Shown in pieces: positions 43,333-54,829 of a stretch of DNA of 64,000 nucleotides. The notes under the pieces are model-generated. The model had not been told where the DNA came from. It saw only the letters and a program-made list of their open reading frames with translations, and did no database searches. The stretch's first letter is position 1. Each line of letters starts with the position of its first letter. The translations under genes and the position numbers were made by a program. This DNA comes from Sialis fuliginosa (taxonomy: Eukaryota > Arthropoda > Insecta > Megaloptera > Sialidae), in contig OY540813.1 of the NCBI GenBank assembly GCA_961205875.1, positions 29,173,001 through 29,237,000 on the forward strand, in the 5' to 3' direction.

Positions 43333-46300
43333 TCAGTGGACTTCCTTTTCGCAAATAAAATTAGCAGCAATAGCACAGGGAAAATCATTGAGTACTCCAC
43401 TTCTGTGCAAAGATCCACAATCTTCATTACCACCAGCATCATCGGGTTGGCCTTGACCCCATTTATAGAATCCTGTATTTTTCAAAGGTCCTCCTATAAT
43501 TTTTAAAATAAAATTATAACACAAAATAATCGATAATAATAATTTTTAAATTATGGAAAAATTACACAAATGACATAGAAAAGATTTATTGTTTATGTCC
43601 CATAATTACATAATAAAATTCAATGAAACTTCTACAAACTGTCCAGCAATGGTTCCAAAAAAAACCTATCGCTTATAAAAAATTGTATTAAAATGCAACA
43701 TTCAGTGGCGCAACTACAAATTAAGAATCACTGATTAATTTTTAAGATGGGGCTCTCTAATAAATAGATTACCAACTGAGGGGATTAAGGTAACGATAAA
43801 AAAGTCACTGGATTTTTGTCGCGGGGCCCCTAGCTTTGCCAGTCAGCTACTCCGTAGTTATGCCCACTAGCAACATTACTTCCCTTAAAATTTTGGTCGT
43901 TTCAGGAAAGGGTTGTGTTCGAAATGGGCTCGGTTTAGAAGTTTCAATCAGGGACTTGAACCGAAATTTATTTATGGTTCGGGTTCAAATATATTTAGGT
44001 TCAACATGTTGCAAACTATTTGGGTTCAAAAACCGTTAATTTTTTAGGGTTCATGTTCGGGTTCAAGTTTATAATTGAAAGAAAATTATTTTGTTCGAAA
44101 AAAAAAATTATATTTAACAAATAAAATAATTCCTGAAGAGGGAAAAAACATTTTTTTGCAAATTGAAATGTAATTCAGTTATAGAAATAAAAAAAAAAGT
44201 AAAAAATATGTGAACTTTAGTAATTGACTTGATAAGTCACATCAAACTATAAAATTCAAACAGATTTCCAGTATTAGTAGGGGAAAAGGTATATTTATTG
44301 GCCACTTAAGAAAAAAACTCGAAAGAAACAATCGTTATTCCTTTAATATAAGTGATAAATGGAATAAAAATACAGTAATATGTTCATAATTTAGTCCTTT
44401 ATTAATGGTATATGTATTACAACTATAAGTATAAGGGAAAACGAATACTTGCATAAAATAGTAAAAGTCTCAAAAAAGTATATTGATTAGCCATTTTTTT
44501 AATAATTGGCATAGTATTTTTTACATTTATTGGCCATAGTGATAATGATTAACATATAATAAATGATAATAATTAGCCAATATTTTTAATGGAAAATTTC
44601 ATAAAAGAAACATTATTCACTGGTGTCATTTTCTCTGTAGCATTTATGACATATAAACATATCATCGAAGTCATTTGGTATATGAATTTGATGCTTTTTT
44701 GATATATGTACATGTGGATGTGCTGTGGTAGATAATCTTACAATTTTCACAAAGTAATCTCCTAATCCCTGTTGTAAAATCAACAAAAGTAACAATTAAT
44801 TGACAAATTTTGCATTTATTTGTAGTTGTCATTTTCTGTTTCTTAACAGATTTGGGTTTTTGAGAGGCAGTACTTTTATTTGATTTTGTTTTAGTTATTT
44901 TTTCTGTTACATTTTACTCATTTTTTTATTTTCCTTAATTATTTTAATATTTTCTTTTTCGCTGGCTTTTTGCTCTCTGCTTCTTTTTCAAGTTTTAAAA
45001 TTAGTTCTTTTTCTTTTTTTACTTTTTTTTCTTCCAAGATATTTTGACATTCCATTGATGTAACTACAAATGATGATTTAGGCCAATTTAGTACTTCAGC
45101 TATATTTATTTCCGAATGTTAATTTTCAACTATTTTGTTTATTATATCTACTAAAATAAAACTGACAATTGTAATTTTATCATTTTCTTTGTTTGTATTT
45201 TCATAAATTACATCAATGTAATGTTCTCTTATAAATTTTTTTCTATATCTAAATTTATCTGTTCTTCAGCTGTTTTCATCATTTATTTTTTTAGTAACAT
45301 TTTTGTAAACCATTCCAAACTTCACGTATATGGTTTTTTTCATTTAATGTCTTTAAATTTTGAATATCATTTGTTCCTACTATTTCACAAAATTTTGTAA
45401 ATGGTAAATATGTACCTTTCGTCCGATGAGTAATTAACATGAGTATCTTTTTTATCATCTCCAGGTTTATTGTTTTGAAATGGATTATATCTTGTTGAAT
45501 CAATTATAAATTTTTGCGCGCTAGATAAAATATTGAACTTCTTCCGAGGAAATTCTTTTTTTTGCTGACTTAATAATCCACGCTACTAAAATATCCTTCT
45601 CCTGAGTAGTTAAATAAGTTTTATGTTCGATAGACTTTAAATGACCAGGTTAGTTTAAACTGTAGTGTAGAATGTGGTACACCATATATTTTAGATACCA
45701 TATGAAGCGATAGTTTTACACTACTTGTTTGTATTTCATTCAGTGCTTTCATCTCTTGGATCATAATTCACTAATATAAATAATTATAATTATATATAAA
45801 TAATTATATTATGTTTCATAATTACTAATCGATCATGACAATCATTGGCCGTCCAATTATTTCAATTATTGGCCAGTATCATACCATGGCCAACAATTGT
45901 ATAAAATAACAATAGAGAGAAATTGTTCATAATTTAAGTATAATTCACTCTATTAAATATTATAAGAGTAAAAATAAATCAAAATATAATTATATTTAAA
46001 TTACAATGATTAACCACCAGCGGCCAATCATTAGAAAAACTTGTATGTATTAGCATAATGATTGACCAGTAGAGTTTAAAAATAATATTTTAAAAATAAT
46101 TAACAATTACTATCTGAAACACTTACATTTAGCAATTATCTTCAACATAAACTAACAACTTTTTTTAAATATTACAAATTATTCACACAAATTTTATTTT
46201 TATCTACTCATTCTCCCTTATGTTTTCCATAAGAAAATGTCAAAATAACAATACGTTCAAATTTAAAATCAAAGTAATGTAATTATTGTTGAAAATGTTA

Positions 46301-49300
46301 TGTGCATTCTCAAAAATATGTTCTCAAACAATCACAATAAAGTAGGTTAACATTTTAGTAAGCATTTCGATTTTATTAAGTTACCATATTTCTTATTTTA
46401 AGCCCAAAATCTTAAAAGTGGCCAATCATTATCAGTGGCCAATAATTGTACCTTTTCCCCTACATTTTATAATATCTTTTAAAAATTATTGGAGAAAAAT
46501 ATTAAAAATAATTTATTGAACCTTTTAAAAATATATGGTTACCGGTTATCCATGAAAAGGTTCGGATTCAGATTCAGGTTCTTTGACTTTGAAATATAGC
46601 GGTTCGGTTCGGGTTCAGGTTAATGAAAAATACTAGTTTTTTCGGGTTTACGGTTCGGGTTCGGGTTCAGGTTCAAGTACCTGGTTTCAATTACAGGTAT
46701 TCCTCGACTTACGACGGTTCGCACTTACTTTTCTTCAGAACTTTTTAAATTCCTCATTAACTTCATTCTACAATAATCATCAAATACAAATCATAAAATA
46801 AATCAAGTTCAACAATTGAATCAACAATCAGCAGTTATTTGTCAACAATAGAACTTTTTAACTTAAATAACATGATAATATGTATAGATATTTTTATTAT
46901 AATTTTGAATAAAGATTGAACTATGAATTTAATTTTTGTATCTAATAATCTTTTTGTTGTTCTTTGTTTTTTTTTTTTAAATGAAACTCGACTTACGACC
47001 GATGTCTAGGAAACGAGCTCGGTCGTAAATCGAGGAATACCTGTAATATCCTTTCTAAGTGTCAATCGGCTGTTTTAAAACCATGTCAACTTAATCACTA
47101 TTAATAAACGGATGATTTCCTAGTGTTCTGTACTGAAATCGGAAAAATGAACACTGTGTCTGTCTGTCTGTTACAGCCTTCTAGTTGATGAATCGTTTAT
47201 CCTAGAAAGCTGAGATTTGGCAGAATTATAGTAAATGATAGAACAATAATAGACCCTTATTATAGAAATAAAACTTTAGTTTTTCGCATTTTTTGAGAGA
47301 GGTAAATCAGTTTACCAAAAAAAATATTTTTAATCAATCTCGGCCAGTGGGATATTTAATGAAAGCTGATAGTTCAAGAAATTTAAAAATGTTAACGTTT
47401 TGTGATTATCAAAATCTTTGTTTAGCAAATTTAAAAAAATCGTAACTATTTCGACCCTCTACTAATATTTCCGAATGTTATAATGAGAAAAATCAGAAAA
47501 AATGGAAATATACCATTATAGTGATGCTGAAATCAAATGATAATTATCAGTACCTACTAATAGATTTTTAGAAAAATAGTTTAAAGTAATTTATTTTAAC
47601 ACATTTGGAGCCATCTGTTTTCTAAAAGACGAACTATAAAAAATAACTATTAAAACATACCTATTTTAACTTTGCTAAAATAAAAATAAATTAATATAAT
47701 CAAATAAATTGAAAAACTATACGGTATGGAACACTAGTACGCGAGGCTCGACGCGTAATTGGCAATTTTTTACTTTATGTAATTCATTATATTCATGATT
47801 AATAAATAGTGGTTTTAAAAAATCGTGATTAATGTTGTTGCTTCCTTGCAATATCGAAGATACGAGAAGCTTTGTGATCGTTTTAAAATGAGACAAAAAA
47901 ATTGTTCTCCGATTTTAAAATATTAAATTGGTCTTTCCGTTTCAGGTCAAGACAAACAATTCTCGTTCCGTATCTGTCTGTCTGTCTGTTCCCTGAATCC
48001 TTGTCACACGCATAACTCGTGAACTACTGAATCGGTGTTAATGAAACTTGGTTGGATGGTTGGGTCTGGCTTGAGGACGGTCCTATTTCAAAATCATCAA
48101 AAACGTGTGTAAGGGGGATGGGTTAACTTCCTAAAATTTTTATATTTTCAAGATATCTCAAGAACGTTACATGTTATGTGAAAATTTAAAAAGAATCATT
48201 TTTGTAGAGCATTCAATTTCTTATAATATACCAATATACGTTTACAATGTTTGTTGTAAAATATTCCTTTACAAAGATTTATCTCAATTTGCTTTAAAAA
48301 ATTGTAATTTGTTTTTTCAAATTGATATTGACATATTAAATAAAAGATTTAGATTGAAATTGTCAGAAAAATTTCGAACTAATATTTTTTAGTAAAATTG
48401 TATAAAAATTAAAAGATTAACCAATGCCGGGCAATTTATCTGAACACTATCAGTTTTTATTTAAATTGTTTGATAATAATGAATTTAGCACGAGGAAGCA
48501 CGGAGCATTTATTTGGGAGATGTTTTTTTATACAAGATCCAACCGAAGGTCAGTCTTTTATTGACAATTGTAACTTCTGTAACTCAATACTTACATACTT
48601 TTTAATGAAATATTTCTATATTGGATACCTACTATACCTATATAAAATATTAAATCAATTAGTTATCTGATATGTCTTTATTACCTAGTATACTGACGTA
48701 TTTCCCTTCAACTTCTAGGTCATTAAATCCTAGAAGAATATAATCTGGATGGGGAACGGGTGACTTTGGGTGTGAATTAAATATCTTTACAAGAAGTTCA
48801 GCTTCTGCAGGAGAATTCACGACAACTAAATGTGAACCTTCTGTTTCACAAATATTTTTTGCGTTTGCCCAAATAGCAGGCTGGTGATATTTATAAAATC
48901 CTTTTCCGGGGTAGTGAATGTAGTCTTCACGGAACTTGGGAGGTTTGTAATCGCATTTACCATTTTCTGTAAGATAACTTAAAATCAGTGCAAATGGCTC
49001 ATTAACCATAAAATCAGTTTTCAAATTAAATAAGTCTAGTATTTATTATAAATACAGTCGGGACTCGTTTATTTTAAGCCTTCTGAATCGTTTTGAATCG
49101 AGGATGTCGCGTTTATTCGAAGTCGAGAGGGGCTTCTACAAAGTTATGTATAGATCCTTGACCAATCAGCGTTGGCGCGGGAATTGACGTCACCACGAAG
49201 ATGTATTCAAATGTTATAAATGTAAAATGTATAATAGAATATCAATTACAAAAAATCTTTTATTTATTCTTGTCTTCGTATTTTTTGATATTTTAACAAC

Positions 49301-52300
49301 ATATACAATCAAAGAAGTACAAATTCGACATTGCAAAATCATGAAAAAGCTATTACAGATAATTTTGTCTATTTGAGAAGTGTCATTTTTACTATAAGTT
49401 GGCAATACGTTCTGTGATAAATTTCTATAAATATTAAATACCTTGGTATTTAATATTTATCGTTAATAGTGAAATAATTTTACTTTACTTTTAATTTCGA
49501 ATATGGCAAAATATGAGCAAGGTGACGAGTGACGACGGTGATATGTGTAAATTATAATATGTATGTATTCTTTCTGACCTAACATCAAATCTATAGATAT
49601 GATTTTCGTTGCGTTCGTAGCATGCAATGAATATCAAGAAAATTAAAATCTTTTGAAAAATATTGTACAGTCAATGAGATGAATACAAATGCTCTAATTC
49701 ATTCTACAAAAAATTTCAAAAATATGTTCGTTTACGCCATGACTCGAGAATGGTGGGAGGTGAAGAAGGAGAAAAAATTACGAATAAACGAAACTCGGCA
49801 TTTCAGATAAACGAGAGAATAAACGAGTCCCGACTGTATTTCAATTTTATCGATGTTTTAAGATAAGTTTGGCATCTAAATAGATAATAATTGTTGTATG
49901 TTAAATATGTATCTATGTATAGTAATAAAATGCCTTACCCACAACCGTTATTATAAAAGTTGTAATGTTTCCAGAAACCTTTTGTTCTACATCGATATTA
50001 TGCTTGGCCTCATCATGATGAGAATTATGAACGGTTATCTGTGAACAATTTAGCTATATTAATGAAGAAGAGTACATGAAATACATTTTTTCTTAATTCA
50101 AGAAATGTTGAAAACCATACGTATCAATGTAGAAATCATAAACGTATTTTAATTTACAGACGCTGAAATTATAATACCATAAAATACAAAACAAAAAATT
50201 AACGTATAGTCTGTTTCATTTAAGATTGCAGTGGTGGGTGGGGATTAGATGGTACGATTCACACAGGCATTATTCTCGCACTGGGTTAGCCCACAGAATA
50301 AACATAGTAAGAAGCGATACTCCATGTTAAAAAAACTGGAAATCCTTTTTACATACACTCTAAAATTTGTAAGAAATAAAACTCACCTTTGTATTATGAA
50401 TATTATTTTTCTAATATCCTAATGTCAATAATATAACACACATAACCCCCCCGAAATATTCAGTGTTCTAAAAAAAACCTGTTTTGCAAAATCACTTTAA
50501 AATACCTTAAAAAAAATTTACTCAATGTAATCCCCCCCCCACATTTTTTTTTCTAACTACGATACTGGAATCTGACCAACTGACCATGGACTTCGAAAAT
50601 ACGCCACTCAGAAGAGAAAAATAAAAAAGTTAATTTTAAGAAAAAAATAAAATCGACTTAAAAAAACTAAAAACACTGAGAAATATACCTAATAATTAAA
50701 TTTAACAGTTTTTTAAATCGGTGCCAAGCCAATAAAAAACTTTTTAATAAACAAAAAAGAAAACCGACTTCAAAAACTTTTAAATATAATTATTAGGTAT
50801 GCCTACATTTCAGAGTTTCTGGTTTTTTAAGTATGTTTTATTTTTGTTTATTTTTTGTTTTGAAAGATAAATCTGCCAACTAATTAGGATCTTCTAAATA
50901 AGGTACCTCTAGTTTTTATTTTTGATTCTAAAAACATTGTATTTTATTTTTTAAATCGTAGAATCTTCTTAGCGTTGTGTTATATTCATTATTTTATTAT
51001 AATATAATTTTTTTTTTAATTATCCGATGAGGGCCGCATCAAAGATACTCGCGGGCCGCGGGTTGGACAAGCTTGGTATACACTATACAGATCACACAAA
51101 CACATCATGAATCTGAGTTTTATTTAACCCCACTACCACAAATAAAACGATGCAACCTTAAATTTGGAACGTATCCACGCCAATTCCTGTACTGTGCCTC
51201 CCGGCATAGCCACACCCATTTTTATTTTTTCAGTCTCGTCTCATCTATGAGTCCAAGACAAAACCGGTAAAAATGTTGACGCGAGATTATCGGTTATACC
51301 CTACAAATGCAAGAAAGCGAATGTGGTTATTGACGTCAAGTTAGTAAATGCTTAAACTGACGATCAATATTTGTTAGGACGTTAATATACATTGACACAT
51401 TGTGGCAAATATTATCTCGATTGATAATGTGTATTTTGAATTATTGACAATAACATTCCTCGTCAATTTGGACAAGTAATTAATATTTAAGTAATATATT
51501 ATGTTTTACAGTTATAATATTATATACAAATATATAAATATACAGAACGACGTTATTTTATGGTAATCTTTAGTGATTTCTCCGTTATATCAGGACCTCG
51601 TAAATGTTTTCAGCCTTGATTGTTCCAATAGTAGAGGGAATAGAGACATAAAAAGAGATGAATAGTGATGCATTTGGGAAGTTGGAAATTTTTTGGATTT
51701 TATCTTTATATGTTCAAAGATGAGTTGAAAATCAAAAATTTGGAAAAATCGGCCATGTGCGTCCCGAGAAAGTTGCATAATTGTGCATTTTTGATACATT
51801 TCGAGTGTATCGCTACACAGTTTTTGAAATATCTCCTGTTCTATAGGTCGTAGGAAAATAATTTTTTTTTTAAATACTTATAACTTAATAGACTATAGAA
51901 CTGCATAGGTAGCGTTACTATTCAAACGTATCATAACCTTAAAATAAAGAAATTGTCGAAAAACTTTTTTTATCACTAATAATTCAATAATTAACGTAAT
52001 AATGAAGGGATTTTTACGAAAATAAGATATAATATGCATTTTTATGTTACAAATAAATGATAAAATTTTCAAAAATAAAATTTGAATTTTACACCCACAA
52101 TCGGCTATTTTTGAAAAAAAATGGAAAAGCTCGCCATTTAATTAGAAAACGGCGTAGGGTCAATTTTATTTTTTTTAATAGTAGACTTTTTTATGTACCT
52201 ACTTTCTTGTGAACGTATGCCAAAATCTGTTAAATAAATTAAAATATTGTAACTGATGTATAAACTAATGCTCGATCAGGGCCACGTGCGCGTAATACTA

Positions 52301-54553
52301 GTTTATACCACATTTTAATAGTCTTATTATAGATGTTTTGTATTTATTTCTAATATTGCATATTTTTTATGTTATTGCAAATGACTTTTTTTTATTATGT
52401 GAGTGTAATTCTACAGGAATTGCATTTAAAAAAATTTTATTCGCAGTATTGGCTAAACATTTTTTAATTATAAAAAATATATATTTTAACTTATTTAACA
52501 GATTTTGGTATATGTTCACAAGAAAGTACATAAAAAAGTCTACTATTAAAAAAAAAAAAATTACCCTACGCCGTTTTCTCATTAAATGTCGAGCTTTTCC
52601 ATTTTTTTCAAAAATAGCCGATGGTGGGTGTAAAAATCAAATTTTATTTTTGAAAATTTGATCATGTATTTGTAACATAAAAATACATATTTACTCTGAT
52701 TTTCGTAAAAATCTCTTCATTATTACGTTAATTATTACATTATTAGTTTTTCGACAATTTTTTATTTTTGAGGTTATGATGCGTTTGAAAAGTAACGCTA
52801 CCTATGCAGTCCTATAGTCTTAACTTATAAGTATTTAAAAAAAATTTATTTTCCTAAGACCTATAAAAAACAGTGTAGCGATACACTCGAAATGTATCAA
52901 AAATGCACAATTATGCAATTTTCTCGGGACGCACATGGCCAATTTTTCCAAATTTTTGATTTTCAACTCATCTTCGAACATATAAAGAGAAAATCCAAAA
53001 AAATCCAACTTCCTGAATGCATCACTTCAAAATGCTAATTTCCCTCTACTACAAGGTAATTTCATTCCTCTGCAAGTAATCCTAGTTAGGTGTCAGGTAG
53101 AATTACATAGTTAAATATATTCTGACTTATCAATCAATGCCAATAAATAATTTAAAAAGCCATATTTTTAGAATAACTAATCTGACAATTTGAATTTAAT
53201 TGCATTTGTTTCCAAGGCAACATAAATTAATAGACGTATTTATTAGTATTTAAAATTAACATTTTGAGGGTGGTTTTCACCCTTTCAATGGCTAATAAAT
53301 AGTGAAATACATGTTTCATTATATGTATTGTAGAATACTAAAAATAAGTTTCAAGTAAATTCGATCAAAAAAAAAATTTTTACCTACACAAATATTTACA
53401 CCCCTTTTTACCCCAGTAAGGGATGAATTTCGAAAAATCCTTTCTTTCTGATCATATTCACGTCAAGACGCTTCGATTGACACCCCAATGAAGTTAATAA
53501 CATTTCTTATTTGCGAGATTTCGTGCAGGATAAAAATAACACACACTATGCACGTACGTACATACACACTAGGGTGTTTTAAATTTTTTTTTTTTCGGTT
53601 CCGCAGGCCTATGTTTTAGCTTTGGATCAAAAATTAACTGTCCCAAAATTTCAGACTCATAGATCAATCCTGTGGACGGCGCAAACCGAGTCCTTTTTCC
53701 ATTTGAAACATGGGAAAAATTACTTTTTTACTTATGCGTGAATATCTCGTTGAAAAAATTTTTTTTTTAAACTTCTCAGGAGAATATTTTGTAGAGATGT
53801 AAGTGCTCAATTCATAAATCCAATAAATTTTAAGAAATGTTTGTTTAAAAACTATCATAAAAATTGGATTTTACTTTTTATGATAATGTTTAAGCGAACA
53901 TATCTTTAAAAATATTCGATCTATGAATTGAGCACTTGGAGTTTTTTTTGTAAAAAATTTAATTCTCTATGATATGCTGCTGTAAGAAATTAAAATAAAT
54001 AAATTTTTCAACGAGATATTCACGCATAAGTAAAAAGTAATTTTTCCCATGTTAATGAAATGGGAAAAAGATTCGGTTTGCGCCGTCCACAGGTTTGATC
54101 TATGAGTCTGAAATTTTGGGACAATTCTTTTGAGCCAAAGCTAAAACATAATCCTGCGGAACCGAAAAAAAAACACCCTAATACACACACACACACACAC
54201 ATACACATATACACATACATCTTTCTGAAATTAGTGTAAATATACTATAGTGACCTTGAAACATAAAAATATGTTGACATTTTTGATTTCGATTTTCGGA
54301 CAAGAACTTCCTGGTAGGAAATTAAAAACATATATTTAAATATAATAAATTGAATTATTATAACACAATATTTAATATCAAAACTATGATTTTAAAATGA
54401 TATACATACAGTTTTCTGCCATTTTCCACAATTATTTCTTTCTGCATCTATCGATATCTTGAAATGTGTATCAGTCTCTTTAACAACGTTTCGGCATATT
54501 TCTGCGTTGGCAATAGCAAATACAGTTAAAGTAAAGCACAGCGCAGTCTTCAT
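43333..54553 (-). CDS. C-type lectin G, secreted, TE-inflated gene (4 exons)
   Basis: Predicted exons: 54553-54410, 50038-49939, 48966-48685, 43493-43333; 687 bases, 228 residues. Exon 1 encodes a signal peptide (MKTALCFTLTVFAIANAE), then ICRNVVKETDT and NNCGKWQK as in gene F. Exon 2 has NIDVEQKVSGNITTF. The CRD has KFREDYIHYPGKGFYKYH, ICETEGSHLVVVNS, ILLGFND and EGKYVSILG. The last exon has KWGQGQPDDAGGNEDCG, LNDFPC and NFICEKEVH. QPD and the four CRD cysteines are kept. The exons join in frame across introns of 5.2, 1.0 and 4.4 kb that hold at least six mobile elements. TATA and TCAGTT initiator motifs lie upstream at fitting spacing. Confidence 0.86.
44280..46460 (-). mobile_element. pogo-like transposon, 2.2 kb, nested
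   Basis: The inverted ends GGGGAAAAGGTA are flanked by TA (44278-44279, 46461-46462); ATTGGCCA motifs recur many times near both ends as likely transposase-binding sites. The minus strand holds a decayed pogo-type transposase. It sits inside the hAT element at 43949-46683, so it arrived later. Confidence 0.88.
44613..45764 (-). pseudogene. decayed pogo-like transposase
   Basis: From ATG at 45764 the minus strand reads EMKALNEIQTSSVKLSLHMV, then SKIYGVPHSTLQFKL, then after a break KTYLTTQEKDILVAWIIKSA, which is the psq plus CENP-B helix-turn-helix layout of pogo-type transposases. Further down are KFCEIVGTNDIQNLKTLNEK and a C-terminal MFICHKCYREND, likely a small zinc-binding tail. Several stops and frameshifts separate the pieces, and a full catalytic triad is not readable. 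Confidence 0.75.
46694..47043. mobile_element. pogo-type MITE, 350 bp
   Basis: The ends CAGGTATTCCTCGACTTACG and their complement (CGTAAATCGAGGAATACCTG) are flanked by TA (46692-46693, 47044-47045). It begins three bases after the hAT element's duplication. Non-coding. Confidence 0.9.
47125..47760. repeat. dispersed repeat, longest copy in window
   Basis: Shares ordered blocks with 18824-19330 and 9170-9290. It begins near GTACTGAAATCGGAAAAATG and ends near CACTAGTACGCGAGGCTCG. No coding capacity. In the last intron of gene G. Confidence 0.6.
49055..49836. mobile_element. pogo/Tigger-like MITE in intron 2 of gene G
   Basis: The ends CAGTCGGGACTCGTTTATT and AATAAACGAGTCCCGACTG are perfect inverted repeats between TA dinucleotides (49053-49054, 49837-49838). 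Its interior carries 49150-49351, which is shared inverted with 29621-29790 and may be a captured or nested piece. No transposase. Confidence 0.88.
51631..53049. mobile_element. GTAGAGGG foldback element, long copy
   Basis: 1419 bp between TA dinucleotides (51629-51630, 53050-53051). The arms are about 600 bases each and largely complementary, past AAACGGCGTAGGGT and TTAACAGATTTTGG. A roughly 250-bp loop around 52236-52490 is unique. The 12781-13416 copy lacks the inner part. Frames at 52338-52661 and its complement are arm sequence, not genes. In intron 1 of gene G. Confidence 0.86.
53570..54180. mobile_element. TAGGGTG foldback MITE, copy 3
   Basis: Same arms as copies 1 and 2. ATACACAC is directly repeated at 53562-53569 and 54181-54188, an 8-bp target duplication. 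It lies in intron 1 of gene G, followed by an AC-rich microsatellite (54181-54220). Confidence 0.9.
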
Positions 54554-54582
54554 GGCTACATATATTTTGGTTGTTGAACTTG

Positions 54583-54610
54583 AACTGATCGTTAGTTGCA
54601 GTGTTTTATA
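54583..54610 (-). promoter_or_regulatory. core promoter of gene G (TATA and initiator)
   Basis: On the minus strand TATAAAA (54610-54604) is followed by TCAGTT (54588-54583), an insect-type initiator, about 22 bases later. The predicted start codon is 30 bases further. The AACCGCTCGCGAAACTGG block just upstream is matched ahead of gene F. Confidence 0.6.
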
Positions 54611-54829
54611 GTTTAATAACCGCTCGCGAAACTGGTTTGCAGATAAAAGTTAAAATTGCAATAAGATACAAAGACTTTGATGTGCTAAAAGTTATAAAAT
54701 ATTCTTGTAAGACGTTCTACGAATATGTTATTAATTTTGTTGCACACGTACGAAACATAGACGTACAGGCAGTATACAATGTTTTATGTTATATATTATT
54801 TTCACAGAATAAAACCACGTTAATTATAA

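Larger units (their letters stand above)
43949..46683. mobile_element. hAT-type element interrupted by a pogo-like insertion
   Basis: An 8-bp duplication GTTTCAAT lies at 43941-43948 and 46684-46691. The ends read CAGGGACTTGAACC and, inverted, CAGGTACTTGAACC. Subterminal GGTTCGGGTTC repeats crowd both ends. Without the nested element at 44280-46460 it is only about 550 bp, so it is itself non-autonomous. In the last intron of gene G. Confidence 0.88.

Noticed and set aside
52338-52661. 107-codon ORF, with an overlapping ORF on the other strand
   Set aside because: It lies in the loop and arm of the GTAGAGGG foldback element and is rich in Phe, Ile and Lys as expected for AT-rich DNA.
8771-54553. 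NF-kB-type immune promoter motifs upstream of the lectins
   Set aside because: I looked for GGG-N4-CCC-like sites near the predicted starts and found none I could defend by eye.
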